64,000 bases of DNA. It comes from Mya arenaria. Lineage: Eukaryota > Mollusca > Bivalvia > Myida > Myidae. A model generated the notes under the pieces. It ran no database searches and was not told the DNA's origin. It worked only from the letters and a program-made list of their open reading frames with translations. Position numbers and translations under genes: made by a program. Below are positions 36,099-47,867 of this stretch, in pieces (the stretch's first letter is position 1; each line of letters opens with the position of its first letter). The stretch is from assembly GCF_026914265.1 (NCBI RefSeq), contig NC_069124.1:11921723-11985722 (forward strand), read 5' to 3'.

Positions 36099-37394
36099 AC
36101 CGGTTTTACCATTGACTCTCAAAGATGATGAAATGAGAAGTATAGAAGACAAAATGGCAGAACAGAAACGAAAGTTTGAACAAATGCTGGAGGGAAAGGA
36201 TGCCCAAATTCGCGAAGGCCAGAAGAGGTTAAAGACTATGGAAGGACAGGTGATTGCCTTTCAAGAGTATCTTATACATAAAGATAACGACATAAGCGAA
36301 CTACAGAAGGAGAACAATCAACTCGTTTCAAACCTTAATAGAACTGAACAAAATCTACTCGACACAAATAAGGAGCTATGTGACGTTCGAGACAAGAAAA
36401 ACTACGCTGAAGCCAAAACAAAGCAAAGAGATAACCAGATTCACCAACTTAAGATGAAACAAACGGAATTGGTTTCAACACTTAAACAAACTGAACGAGA
36501 GAAAGCAAATTTTTATTACGATTTCCTAACAATAAGAAAACAGCTTCACGACACTGAGGAAAAGCTGATTGAAGTTCGAGAGCAGAAAAGGGAAGCGGAA
36601 GCAGAAAAGCATGATGTATTGCGAAGGTAAGCATTTTAATAATGTTTATTTATTCATACTTAGGTAGAGACGATAAAATCCCAATTTCCACTTCAGTCAA
36701 GATGAAGTTTGTGAGAGAGACCCGTTTTTCAATAATTCCAATGTTATATATGTATACTATATGATACATCGAAACCGTTGAGTAATAAATCAGGTAACAT
36801 CTAAATACACGCAAAACCATTTGGTGTCGTTGAAGATCAATAAACCATAAATGTTTTCTAATGTAATTATTTCAGACCGTTGACTCCCAAAGATGTTGAA
36901 ATGAAAAATATAGAAGTCAAGATGGCAGAACAGAAACGAAAGTTTGAACAAATGCTGGATGGAAAGGATACCCAAATTGAAGAAAGCCAGGAGATGTTAA
37001 ATACTATGGAAGGACAGGTGATTGCCTTTCAACAGATAGTTACACAGAAAGATAACTACATAAGCGAACTAAAGAAGGAGAACAGTGAACTCCTTTCAAA
37101 ACTAAAGCGATCTGAACAAAATTTACGCGACACAAATAAGGAGCTAAGTGACGTTCGAGACATAAAAAACGACGCTGAAGCCAAAACAAAGCAAAGAAAT
37201 AACCAGATTCACCAACTTCATATGAAACAAAAGGAACTGGTTTCAACACTTGAGCAAACCGAAAGCGAGAGAAAAAACGTTTTTGATGATCTCCTTATAG
37301 CAAAAAAACAGCTTCACGACACTGAGGTAAAGCTGTTTGAAGTTCGAGAGCAGAAAAGGGATACAGAAGGCAAAATGCACGATGCACTGCTTAG
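35990..37394 (+). repeat. Tandem duplication of coil exon plus intron, copy 4
   Basis: Unit 1 is about 35990-36626 and unit 2 about 36770-37394. Both begin with the same intron end (taataaatc.ggtaacatct, tacacgcaaaacc, atgttttctaatgt) and continue through the whole exon (MAEQKRKFEQML, TMEGQVIAFQ, KAKTKQR-type blocks, KQLHDTE). Exon lengths are 528 and 519 bases, both phase 2-2. The introns between differ more than the exons, which suggests selection on the coil or gene conversion. Confidence 0.85.
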
Positions 37395-38944
37395 GTAATG
37401 TTGTTACAATTTTTTCTATATACCTTCTCCACTCCGGATTTTCGAATAGATCTTTTCAGTCCTAAAACAGGTTCCCTTTGGTTTTAAACTTCACGAATTG
37501 TTTAATTTTAAGTATACGCAGTTTACCTGGAAATGTCCAAGAAATTATATTGGTATATGTTGAATTGTCATTAAACTGCAGTCTACAGTTCAAAGTGTTA
37601 TAAACTTATATTAACTAGATGGGTGAGGTGGTGTCGGACATTTATTTTGACAAAAATCCAGACATCGTCCACCTCAGCGACGAATACAGACCAACGAAGC
37701 TGGCGGAGATGTTCAGTGAGCTTTATGACAACGAGTGGACAGCCGCTTACACGGTCATGGAAGACGAGCAGTTTCAAGATCGACACATGATAGACTGTCC
37801 ACTTGACGTTGTCATGGTAATTATTTATCTTTGAAAAATCGTTTCTATTTGCTTATTAGGGTGCTTTTTTGCATTTAAAAATATGAAATATTTAGAATAT
37901 TGGTTCAGGTCTCCAGTATAAACAATGCACAGGCATATACTAACAAAAACAATGCACAATTACAAACACAGTTCGCTTTAGACTATGAAGCATCTGAAGA
38001 AGGGTCGAAATTAAGTTCTGAATATTTTTTTCTTAATACTGTATTTCAGGAATCTTACGTTTTTTGCAAAAACGAGGTTGACAACAGCTGGAATGTTGTC
38101 TCGAAATGGTTTCTAGACGACGTAAGTTGAATTTCAATGAAATAGTAAGACATTTCGATATGTGTTTCATATGATGAAAAGATGATTGAAATATTCTTCT
38201 TGAAAATATGTTTACACAGTTGTGATCATAAAGTCGTAGTTTTTTTCCACACAAAGGGTTTACCAAAAGTGCAGCAAATGCGAAATGCGCTCAAATATGT
38301 AAGAAAAGCGATTGTTTTGAAGCTGCTTCCGGGAATTGAACAAGTAAATTAATATGTATACTTATGGAATGAAATAAAATTTAAATAAATGAGTATAACC
38401 TTTTTGAAATATTAATATAACAAAGTTGATGCAACTTTTATTCCTTTCAACTGTATCCTTTTGCATTACATGCGCTATTCAGTATAAATACGATTTATCA
38501 TTTGTTTTCGATATCATATTAAATGCATTAAGTTTAAAAACGTGTTTTTGTTTTCGTCAGAAATACACGTCATACATAACAAGTATTTGTCGACATGAGC
38601 CTCTTAAAAAGCTGCTATCTCTTAAAGCTCACTTTGCTCATGATATGCAAACGATCCGGCGGTTTATCTTGAGTGTTCAGGATGGAAACCGATCAGAGAC
38701 CGGCAAGAGGAACAAGAGGATTTACTGCAGAGCGCGAAACCCACCGTTGATGCAAACAATCTTAAACCAGCAACATCCCCTACAAATGATGACAATCAGA
38801 CACATAAAAATCCCATTTACAAGAAAATCTTCAAAGAACAACACCTGAAATGAACAGAGAAGAGCTTGAAAAAGATAAGTACAAAGCGATAAACCATGGG
38901 CTTGGTGAAAATAAAGTAGATGCATATGACATAAATTAAAATGC

Positions 38945-40240
38945 CATTGCCATTATTTTTAGGCTTAAAATAATTGAACACTTTTTGTATCACTATTTGT
39001 TATCATGCCTATAAAAAAAAATTAATATACAAATACAATATTTTGAAAATAAACAGGATGGAAGTGTGTGTATGCTATTGTTTATGCCCTTATTTTATCA
39101 ATACAAAAATGATTGTCAAAATATAGAAGACAGAAAACATTTTGTCCTGTTCTAACCCAAATATGTTCTTCTCCAGTTTCCCAAACAGCATTTATTAATG
39201 CATTGTATATTTTCCTTTAAGATAGTAAAAAAAAAAAAACCTAAAACATGCATGTAGGTGTATATCATTTTTTCATGTTTTATACAAACTCTCTCAAAGC
39301 TTCCATGACGTACAAAATAAACGAAATCCGATCAAATGCGGAAAAAGGTTATGAAACCACCACTATCTATTTGATATGCGTTTGGCTAATGCAGCTTTCT
39401 CTCATGCACTTAAACCTTAGAAAATCGGTTATTTTAAAAATCAAGCACAGTTAATTACATTCTTAAAGATAGTACATATGCTTTCTGTTGAAACGTTTTA
39501 CGTGTTTAAGTTACGTTGAAAATTCCAAAGAATGCAGCAAACAGCTTTTTTAACATCGTTATCAAAGTTTGGTTGACAGAAAAACAAAACATTTTTCAAA
39601 AAATGTTATGGTTATCTTTAACCTTTAAAGTATTTGTTATATGATTGTACTGTAACTTACCCACCGTCGCTGTACGAATGTTTCTATCTACAGTGAATTT
39701 CTATGATTGTGGGGAACTGGGGTATTGCAGGACTCTGCTTCATACATGTCTAGCGGTTACATATTCGAAGGGACCCGCGTGATGTTTGGTTGACCATGTG
39801 CAAGCCACAATGGTACCAGGATATTCCTCCCGACACCACTCGGCGTCCCTGCGGTTCTATTGGCATTTTACACAATTTTAACTCATCGTAAGTGGCTTTT
39901 GAGTGCCTCGTATGTACATTATATGATATTCAAATCGGTTACTTTGAAAATCGTACGGGTGCGATTTTATTTTATTTTCATAGTTTTCGACCAAAAGTCG
40001 TACGGCATCCGTTAGATTGCTGCGGTGTCTATACGGTGTTTATGCGGTTCTACCAGTGGATATATCAATGACACACGAAGACGCCCCAAGGATAACGACA
40101 GTACTCTTTCAGCTCCCGTGAAATTAAGAAAATTGTGGTCCTTACGAGCGCGATCACAAAACACATACATCGACATTCATTTTTAGCAAGTAATTACTAT
40201 ACAGTTAGTTTAGACCCGACTGATAATACCTGTATGTAGT
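38945..40240. other. Intergenic, end of the gene cluster
   Basis: AT-rich to about 39650, then more GC (39660-40130). No gene recognised. Confidence 0.4.
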
Positions 40241-40249
40241 AAGCTTAAC

Positions 40250-40935
40250 ATACGACATTGGACATTCAAAAATGAAAGTCGTGCTGGCACGACAGTGGAA
40301 ATTAGACATTCAAAAATGAGAGTAGCGCTGGCATGACATTTGACATTGGACATTTAAAAATGATAGTCGCGCTGGCACGACATTTTGACATTGGACATTC
40401 AAAAATCAAAGTCGTGCTGGCAAGACTTTGAACATAAGTCTTTCAAAATTGCCAGCACGACATTGGACGTTGATGGTTCAAAAATGGACGTCGTGCTGGC
40501 ACGACATTGGACGTTCAAAAATGTTATTCGTGCTGGCACAACATTGTACATTCACAAATAAATGTCGTGCCAGCACAACTTTTGACATTGTATATTCAAA
40601 ACTGAACGTCTTGCAAGCGCGACATTGGACATTAGACATTCAAAAATGAAAGTCGTGTTGGTACGACATTTGACATTGGACATTCAAAAATGAAAGTCGT
40701 GTTGGCACGACATTTGACATTGGATAGGTTCTAATATCCCGGCCAGCCCTTCATATCACAACTTTCCAAAAGCCAAATGTCCAATGTCCAATGTCGTGCC
40801 AGCACGACATTCATTTTTGAATGTCCAATGTCTGATGTAGTGCTAGCACGACCTCTCATTTTTGAATGTCCAATGTTAAATGTCGTGCCAGCACGACTTT
40901 CTTTTTGAATGTCCAATTTCCAATGTGGTATGTTT
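40250..40935. repeat. ~44-bp palindromic tandem array with inverted arm
   Basis: Repeats of the type GACATTCAAAAATGAAAGTC then GTGCTGGCACGACATTTGACATTG run on the plus strand from 40255 to 40720. From about 40775 to 40930 the same unit runs in reverse complement. Each unit carries the near-palindrome GTCGTGCTGGCACGAC. A related scrap (cccggccagccc, ccacaactttccaa, ccaatgtcca) recurs at 41285-41385. Confidence 0.85.
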
Positions 40936-42318
40936 AGCTTTCTTCACACAGCTACTGATAATGATTTTCAACATAAGATAGTTAACATAATTACAACACT
41001 GTTATTATATCACATATCGACGATAGACCTCCATTGAACACAATTAAGCTTGTTAAAAGGGCACACTATATGTTGATGTAAAATATCTTTATTTAAATAC
41101 ATTATTATGTTTTAAACCCTAGTTAAAAACGCGCGAAAAAATCGCTTACATTTTTTATTTGTACACAAATCATGTATTTTTATCATTAAATTCCAATGAG
41201 TTGAACAGAACAGTTTCTAGATATGACAATAAAGAGCGTGAGAAGATGTCCAAGTATGGAGGTCATCTGGTAGTGGTCCTAGTTTCCCGGCCAGCCCATC
41301 ATACCACAACTTTCCAAATGTTTCAGATTGAAGCACTGCGCAATAGTGAGCTTTTTGAAAGCCAACTGTCCAATGTCCAACATTGAAAAATAACAGCATT
41401 AAAAATATTAGGATGATTGGTTTGTTATTGGCAGCAGACAATCAAACAGTTCAATTTCAAAATAGATGTCTGGTAGGTTTTTCTTTGTCAAAGGTAGCGT
41501 TCATAATCCAGAAGAAGACCGTGATCGAAATATTCATCACCCGAGAAACGTCATTTTGATTTTTGACGTGGTACACACTACGACATTGGTCAGTAACACT
41601 AAAGACTGTTGACTGAAACTAAACACTTAAATAATCGTGCTAATATAAGACCAGAATATGCCCCTGCTTACTTCCCGAAAATAAAGCTCAATTTCAGGTG
41701 CGAAAAACAATAAAACACTAAACTTTTACGATAATAACGAACTTCAAAAAACCTAAGACGGGCAGGATGGCAGGAAGGACACCGACATTATCAACACAAC
41801 TTAAATTGTTGCCAACGTTAAAAGCATAGAATGGCGCAAACACGCCACCGACAACCTTATATACCCAGCACGATAACCCCGTACCTTTACAATTTACTCA
41901 CAAACCATTCGCAAATTTTGAAACGAAAAGGATTATATTTACTCACTTTAACGTGAGTAAACCAATTATTCACTTATTTAAAAAAAACACCGCAACACAA
42001 ACAGTTTCTGGAAATGATACTTGTACTTACTGAAATCTGTTGACATATAAATTTGGAAACATATAACCATTTGGTTGAAAAGCGGCTGCGAAATATCCTT
42101 CATTCGATTTCATCTTGGCCTCATCAGCGCGATATTCAATATTGGTAGACCACAATTCGGAACGTCTGATACCGTACACAGACAAACCAATTTCCATTTA
42201 CAAATTTGTCATGGCAAACCATAGCCAAACCAATTTCCATTTACGACCTTGAAAATGGAAACATACATGTGTTTATTTTAGGAATCGAAAACCTGATTGA
42301 AGCAAAAGCGTTCTAATC
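40936..42318. other. Intergenic
   Basis: Apart from the scrap at 41285-41385 and a direct repeat of ccaaaccaatttccatttac (about 42185 and 42222), nothing is recognised. Confidence 0.4.
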
Positions 42319-42353
42319 GGGCTCTAAACCGAGCGAAGCTCGGCAGAGCCCTA
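42319..42353. repeat. Nested GC-rich hairpin
   Basis: gggctct ... ccgag cgaag ctcgg ... agagccc: two stems stacked with a small loop, in an AT-rich setting. It resembles the tip of a foldback MITE. Confidence 0.6.
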
Positions 42354-43019
42354 TTAAGGCTACATTTAGCACTACTTTCTGTCAAAAGTGCAACCACTCT
42401 GAGTCTGAAAAACAGACGTAAAGTTGATGGAACCAGTAATTTTCTGTTCATAAACCATACTGAGTGCGTGCATGCCGGACACCAAAATTCCATCAGAGCG
42501 TGATGACACCGAATGACAACTGTCTTACGAAAGTGGAAACTACGAGATGCTAAATAGTGCCCCAGAAGTTATTAAAATAGTTCAAAAATGCTTAAAAACA
42601 ATTACTATGAATACTTAAGGTAAACATACAAAGACAAATAAATCATATTTGTATAGATTGTCGGAGATATATATTTTGTTTTCACTTGTTTATTAATGAT
42701 ATTCACACGTATTGTTTACCATTCTAAACGAAGGTCACTGTTCTGACAGTTCATTCTCCAGTAGTTGTCATTTTAGATTTTACAATATCGATTCTATTTA
42801 AATGTTTGGCAATTATTGATCGGGTAAAAAGTGCGAAGAAATTATTCCTGTTGGATTACATATTTAATTACAACGATGGATTACACCGGAACACAAAGCA
42901 GAGCGTATCATGTACATGTAACAGCTATGATTATTTTGTAAAAAAACAACACTTTTCAGTAAATAATAAAATGAAAATATCAAGTTATAAACTAATGATA
43001 TGCGGTTGAGCAGCTCAGA
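42354..43019. other. Intergenic
   Basis: No gene or repeat recognised. Confidence 0.35.
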
Positions 43020-43760
43020 AATCGCTATGGCTGAGTGAGGTATTGTCACTGAAAAGATAGATGGGGTGTTATGAGCCATAACCATGGCTGAGTGAGATGT
43101 TTTAACTGAGATCAATACGCTGGTTGAGAGATTGAAACTAAAAAGATATACAGGAATTGTGTGACAGGAGAACTCTTGTGCAACACCACTTCTGTGTGAC
43201 AGATTGTTATAAAATTAAGATGTTGGATGGGGAGGGTGTCGGAGAGGTATACCCTCCTGCCAAGCGAAACCCATGGCAGCGCCCTCCCTGGCGGAATGCG
43301 AGATTATGACTGAAAAGATTATTGGACAGTTGCGGACCGACACCATGGCTTTGTGAGTGACCGTGAATGTAAAGATTAAGAAGTAGGACGTGGAGGGCGC
43401 GGGAGGGCTAACTCCTCCTGATAAGCGAAACCCTGGCGGCAACCCCCTGGCGGAGTGCGAGATTATGACTGAAAAGATAAATGGACAGTTGCGGTCTGAC
43501 ACCATAGCTTTGTGAGTGATTATGATTGTAAAGATTAAGATGTTTGACGGGGAGAGTGCGGGAGGGATATCACCTCCTGCAAAGCGAAACACTTGCAGCG
43601 ACCCCCCTTGCTGAGTGCGACACTATGACTGATAAGATAATTGGAAGGTTGCGGTTGGACACCATGACTTTTTGAGCGACCGTGACTGTTGCCGGGGGCC
43701 ACAGATCGTGTAAAATATTGTAACAAAATAGTCTTTCCAGGGTGTGGGGAAGGCGACCCG
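43020..43760. repeat. 159-bp satellite array
   Basis: The block gagattatgactgaaaagat recurs at 43301, 43460 and (diverged) 43619, giving a 159-base period over 3-4 units. More diverged, shorter copies lie at 43020-43200. Units contain ggcggagtgcgag, gacaccat.gctttgtgagtga and gggagg... . Minus-strand frames of 60-125 codons across it are not genes. Confidence 0.85.
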
Positions 43761-43856
43761 TCACGCCAAACACCAACATGGCCGTGTTAGAGTTGCGGTA
43801 CCCTTTCCATAAAACAACATGTCTTGATGAGAGAATGATTCTAAAATCCACTTACT

Positions 43857-44030
43857 TAACAGGTGCACCTGTATGTTATTAAAATGTGCACCTCTGTATT
43901 CTTTAATATGTGCTGGTTTTAAAACTTTAAAATGGAGGTGCACCTCTTTCATAAATACAACTGTACCTCTAAATTTAAAATGGAGGTGCACCTCTTTAAT
44001 ATATACAACTGCACATCTTTATTTACAAAC
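43857..44030. repeat. ~48-bp repeats with GAGGTGCACCTC palindrome
   Basis: About three copies; the clearest two are 48 bases apart (43934 and 43982). Each has the perfect 12-base palindrome GAGGTGCACCTC followed by tttnatanatacaactg. Confidence 0.8.
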
Positions 44031-44368
44031 ATTACATTAATTGCAAACAAGTATTAAAACTTACTACACATGTGATGCAAAATGATGTTTCATTTATTGT
44101 GCATATGAGTTTAACTAATGAACAAGAAAACCATCTACTTTAACAATCACAGCAACACAACGAGATCCCTATCTAAACAAATATTGCTACTTTTCATTCA
44201 TTCTTATTGTTAATCATTCATGAATATATTCATTTATTTGAAGTTTATACATTGAAAAAACTTAACATTTCTGAGGGCAAAATATATAAAAAGTGAGCAG
44301 GTTTCATTGAGATTATAACCTTTTCCCTTTATACATTAAAGAAAACACCTAAATACACTCAAAATGCC
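44031..44368. other. AT-rich spacer
   Basis: No feature seen. Confidence 0.4.
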
Positions 44369-44482
44369 TTAAAGGGACTGAACACCAGATTAGCACTAAA
44401 AAGTGTTTTCTGTATCGAATCTCAGGACAATTGTTTAATAAAATGTTGTCAAAATGTTCAATCTGTGAGAGTGCAGCTTTAA
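44369..44482. mobile_element. Chimeric TTAA element (left end C, right end A)
   Basis: The left part (TTAAAGGGACTGAACACCAG ... gaatctcagga ... aataaaatg) matches the left end of the 494-base element at 47868. The last 35 bases (ttcaATCTGTGAGAGTGCAGCTTTAA) match the right end of MITE family A. Both outer ends are TTAA, so two families appear joined in one 114-base unit. Confidence 0.65.
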
Positions 44483-44831
44483 AAACACTAATTTATTGTT
44501 AATTTCTATAGCCAGCCTGGTTGCTGAAGCCACAGAGGTATTTTCAAGGAAAAGTACCAATGCTGATCAAAACGTTGTCTTGTGATGGAATTCCATACCC
44601 GTTCTCGGCATGGTCTTTTTAGAAAGGAAAATCGTCTCCAAGTTAGAAAGAATTCTAAGTATGTCTGGTTTCAACGCTTTCAAAAAGCATCGACGTACTC
44701 AATTAGTAAAGATTAACTTTTGAGTTGTTAAAAAGTTATTGCAAAATGTCCAAAAGACTATACATTGTATCTAAAAAATATTGTCATGAAAATCTTTGAA
44801 TTAATGAACTTTTCTGAACATTTATCACATT
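44483..44831. other. Spacer
   Basis: No feature seen. Confidence 0.4.
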
Positions 44832-45141
44832 AATGCACCAGTGTAACCATAGACTCCCCAGGTCCGGGGGTATGCCGGGGAAAGCCGGGGAAAAAGGCCG
44901 TGTTTTTACCTTTCAGCTGTCCCCGCTCTGCTGGGTAAATGCGGTGGTTTGTTTTAGTGCAAACTATAGCGGGGAATGGGCCTTCTTAGGGTCCCTGGGG
45001 TGCGGGGGCATTTTAACATCAGTTTGTGCCCGCAGAGCGAGGATTTTACACGGGGTTGACTGTACCGAAAGTCAAAGTCCCCGCTATTCCCCGGACTTGG
45101 GGAGGAGTGGTGGCCGTGGTTACAATTGACTGGTGCATAAT
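44831..45141. mobile_element. GC-rich MITE with TGCACCAGT termini
   Basis: The left end ATGCACCAGTGTAACCA and right end TGGTTACAATTGACTGGTGCAT are imperfect inverted repeats. The 310-base interior is GC-rich (ccggggaaa, tccccgctattccccgg), unlike its surroundings, and has its own inverted blocks. A 98-codon open frame lies inside it and is not convincing as a gene. Confidence 0.7.
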
Positions 45142-46400
45142 GACTACATAAAAGGTTGTGTATGCCTCAAATGAGTGTTTACAGGCGCTTTTCATACTTT
45201 AACAGTAGAAGAAGTGTCAAACATTGATTTTGTGTCTTGCTTGCAGATTAGCATGTGCCAATAAGCTGCAGTTTGCTGCGGCTTTTCGTCCTTGGCAGTA
45301 GTCCTGCAATCTGAGTCCAGGAGATGCAGCTCTGAATCCAATATTTCAGATGAATGAACATGTAAGTCAACTCTGTAGTACTTGTTTTTGTGTAAATGAT
45401 TACAAAGAGTGAGATTTATAGCAAATCAGGTGTAAATAAGCAACATATAGACAATGGTAAAGTGCTGTACTCTTATTTTTTAGTCAAATCTAGCCTTCAA
45501 AACAGATACTAAGAGCGAAACAAAAATAAAACTGGGCATAATAATGCTATCGCTGCATTTTTTATATCATGTAGCCACCTCATGCATGAAAACACTAGCA
45601 GTTGTCATGAATCTTTAAGTGTTTTTTGCCATTTCCTTTGCTGTGCCATTTGTTCAGGAAGCAAATAATTTGGCATATAGTGGTGTTTAGACTGTCTATA
45701 AACACATGATCACTAAAAAAACATTGTTAAACTGAACAGTTCTGTTACCTTTGTACATCAGTGGACCAGAAAAAGCAAAAATTGGACTAGTTGAAGCATT
45801 TCAGTTTGGCTCTATGTCATTTTTTATATAAAAAGCTAAGCCGATTAAGTGGAAAAATCTTATTTTGTTTTGAAAAAAATCTTAATAGAGGAGGCAGGCA
45901 ATTTTTGTGGTGCTGTTTTATAAACACCATTGAAAGCTAAAAGGAAAACTTTACTTGGTCAGATTATTCCAATGCATGAAGAAAAAATGGCTCTTCAAAA
46001 GTTTGCAGCTTACCATTTGATGGAAATGGCTATTTCTGCTTTTTATGAAAACACCACAGGTGCTTATACTCATTCTTTAAGCGTTTAATATATCATTGCC
46101 AAACTTTCAGTATGTGCATACAGCCTGAAATTGAGCTTTAGTAGTTTTGAAGTCTGTTTTTGCAAAATTATTTTATGCATAGACTGTTTTGAAGAGATAA
46201 GCCGGGTTAGTGTCTATATGAAACATATAGTTAAAATGACTGTGGTCTTAGGCCATATTTACATATTTTTAACAGCGGTGACTTCATTTGTTAGTGTGAT
46301 AGCCTCTTCATCTGTGTCAATGTGAACAAATTGACCCTTGTGTATTACTTCAGTTAGATGTTAATCTGTTTCAGATCGGGATCCATCACTTCAGTACCGT
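45142..46400. other. Intergenic, no feature seen
   Basis: AT-rich. Confidence 0.4.
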
Positions 46401-46404
46401 ATTC

Positions 46405-46745
46405 ATTTGAAAGGTTTTATCCAGGATACCAGAGTGGCATCTGGGATTGAACACTTCAGTACCAATGTCACCAATAATGTTTTATCCAGGATACCATATT
46501 GGCATCTGGGAATGATCACTTCAGTACTGTATTCAGTACAGAGTGGCATCAAGGATTGATCTCTTCAGAACCATATCCACTAGTAATATTTTATCCAGGA
46601 TACACGAGTGGCATCAGGGATTGATCACATCAGTACTGTATTCACCAGTAACGTTTTATCCAAGATACCAGAGTTGCCATATGGGACTGATCTCATCAGT
46701 ACCCTATACCAGAGTGCATTATGTATTTTGGAATCGATGACTTCA
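46405..46745. repeat. ~65-bp minisatellite
   Basis: About five units of ttttatccaggataccagag, tggcatctgggattgatca and cttcagtaccgtattcac. Unit length varies through small deletions. Confidence 0.85.
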
Positions 46746-47867
46746 GTACAGTAATCATCAAAAATATTTGAAATAAGAGACAAGAATTGCATATGCATCT
46801 CAAAGTGTTCTAAAACGAGCATCATAAACTATAATGAATATCCTTTTTATTTTAATTTACAAGTTAAGATGGTTGAATTTTATGAAAAAACTTCATTAAA
46901 ACACTAGTGTTGTTTTTTGAAAGTGTTTGTAGAATATCTTTATTTCCTTTACTTGACAAATCTTTCTTATCATATTATAAATAATTGAAATTGTTTTTAA
47001 ACATCTTGCAGAATTTTTTTTGTCAGTATCGTAGAATAAACATTTTGATGATTTTGTACCATATGATGGCATATCTTCTTTAGTTGATAAAGCAGGTCCT
47101 GATTCTATGATATTTCCAACTTCCATAGATATATGTTAAATTTGTAGATGTATATTAGCACAAAAAATCAAGTTATTGTATGCTCATTTTTGAGTCGTTT
47201 AAAATAATGTGAAATCGTTGTATATAATGCTTGAACTTACTGTGTTAGCCCAGGCACAGATTCAGCCCTGGGCTTCAGGGCTGAAGTCCATCCCCCCACC
47301 CCCTCAGCTTGACTCGAAGATTTGCTTAGGGGAGGGCTAGTCTTTTACTTGATTTGGTGGATTTGTCAATTTACTTGCAGAGTATTCCCTTATCACTAGA
47401 TCAATACATTATGGTTTATTACAGTCAACTGGTCAGTAGGCAGTGGGCCGATTAACCCTTAACATAGGGGGTGGGCAATTAACTATGTCGTTCTGAACAA
47501 TTAAGTGTATTGGCAAAGGATATACATTTTGTAATTTTAAACTGAATGAGCTAATGTAAGCATAAGTAAAGTACATTCTTGTTCTGATTATGTTGTGAAC
47601 TTTTAAACTGCTTTATTGTGAATATAATTCTAGTTTACAACATATATCAATTTATATCAATAACTAATGTTTTGTTGAATAATCTATGTGCTTGTTTTTT
47701 TTAAAATGTTATAGATGTATTGTTGTTGAATGTTTATAATTTAGTTTAATGTCTTTTACTTTAAATAAGTAAATATTTTCATACTTTCTGCATACATTGT
47801 TATATTCAATGATCATCAGATGGAATGGTGCTAATAACATCAACTTTTCCGGGTTATTTGCAGAACC
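46746..47867. other. Intergenic, no feature seen
   Basis: AT-rich; a small GC palindrome (cagccctgggcttcagggctg) at about 47264. Confidence 0.4.

Larger units (their letters stand above)
33876..38849 (+). pseudogene. MIEAP-like copy 4, probably decayed
   Basis: Candidate exons are 33876-33992 and 34067-34160 (N-terminal, related to each other), coil exons 36099-36626 and 36876-37394 (175 and 172 full codons), then 37619-37816, 38050-38121, 38257-38343 and a terminal exon from about 38564. The coil, PTKLAEMFSELYDNEW and FCKNEVDNSW segments are well preserved. Three defects show. The 37619 exon is 198 bases instead of 199, so it is out of frame with the coil exon. The terminal exon has a +1 shift just before the DPP-equivalent block. 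That exon ends soon after FKEQ, without the VWP and KGIAQG motifs every other copy has. The deletion at 37619 creates an ATG, so a short separate product is conceivable. I favour a pseudogene that decayed recently. Confidence 0.6.

Noticed and set aside
43215..43851. Minus-strand frames of 63-125 codons with repeated motifs
   Set aside because: They follow the 159-bp satellite and shift frame from unit to unit.
44833..45129. 98-codon GC-rich ORF
   Set aside because: It lies wholly inside a MITE with inverted ends; composition follows the element.
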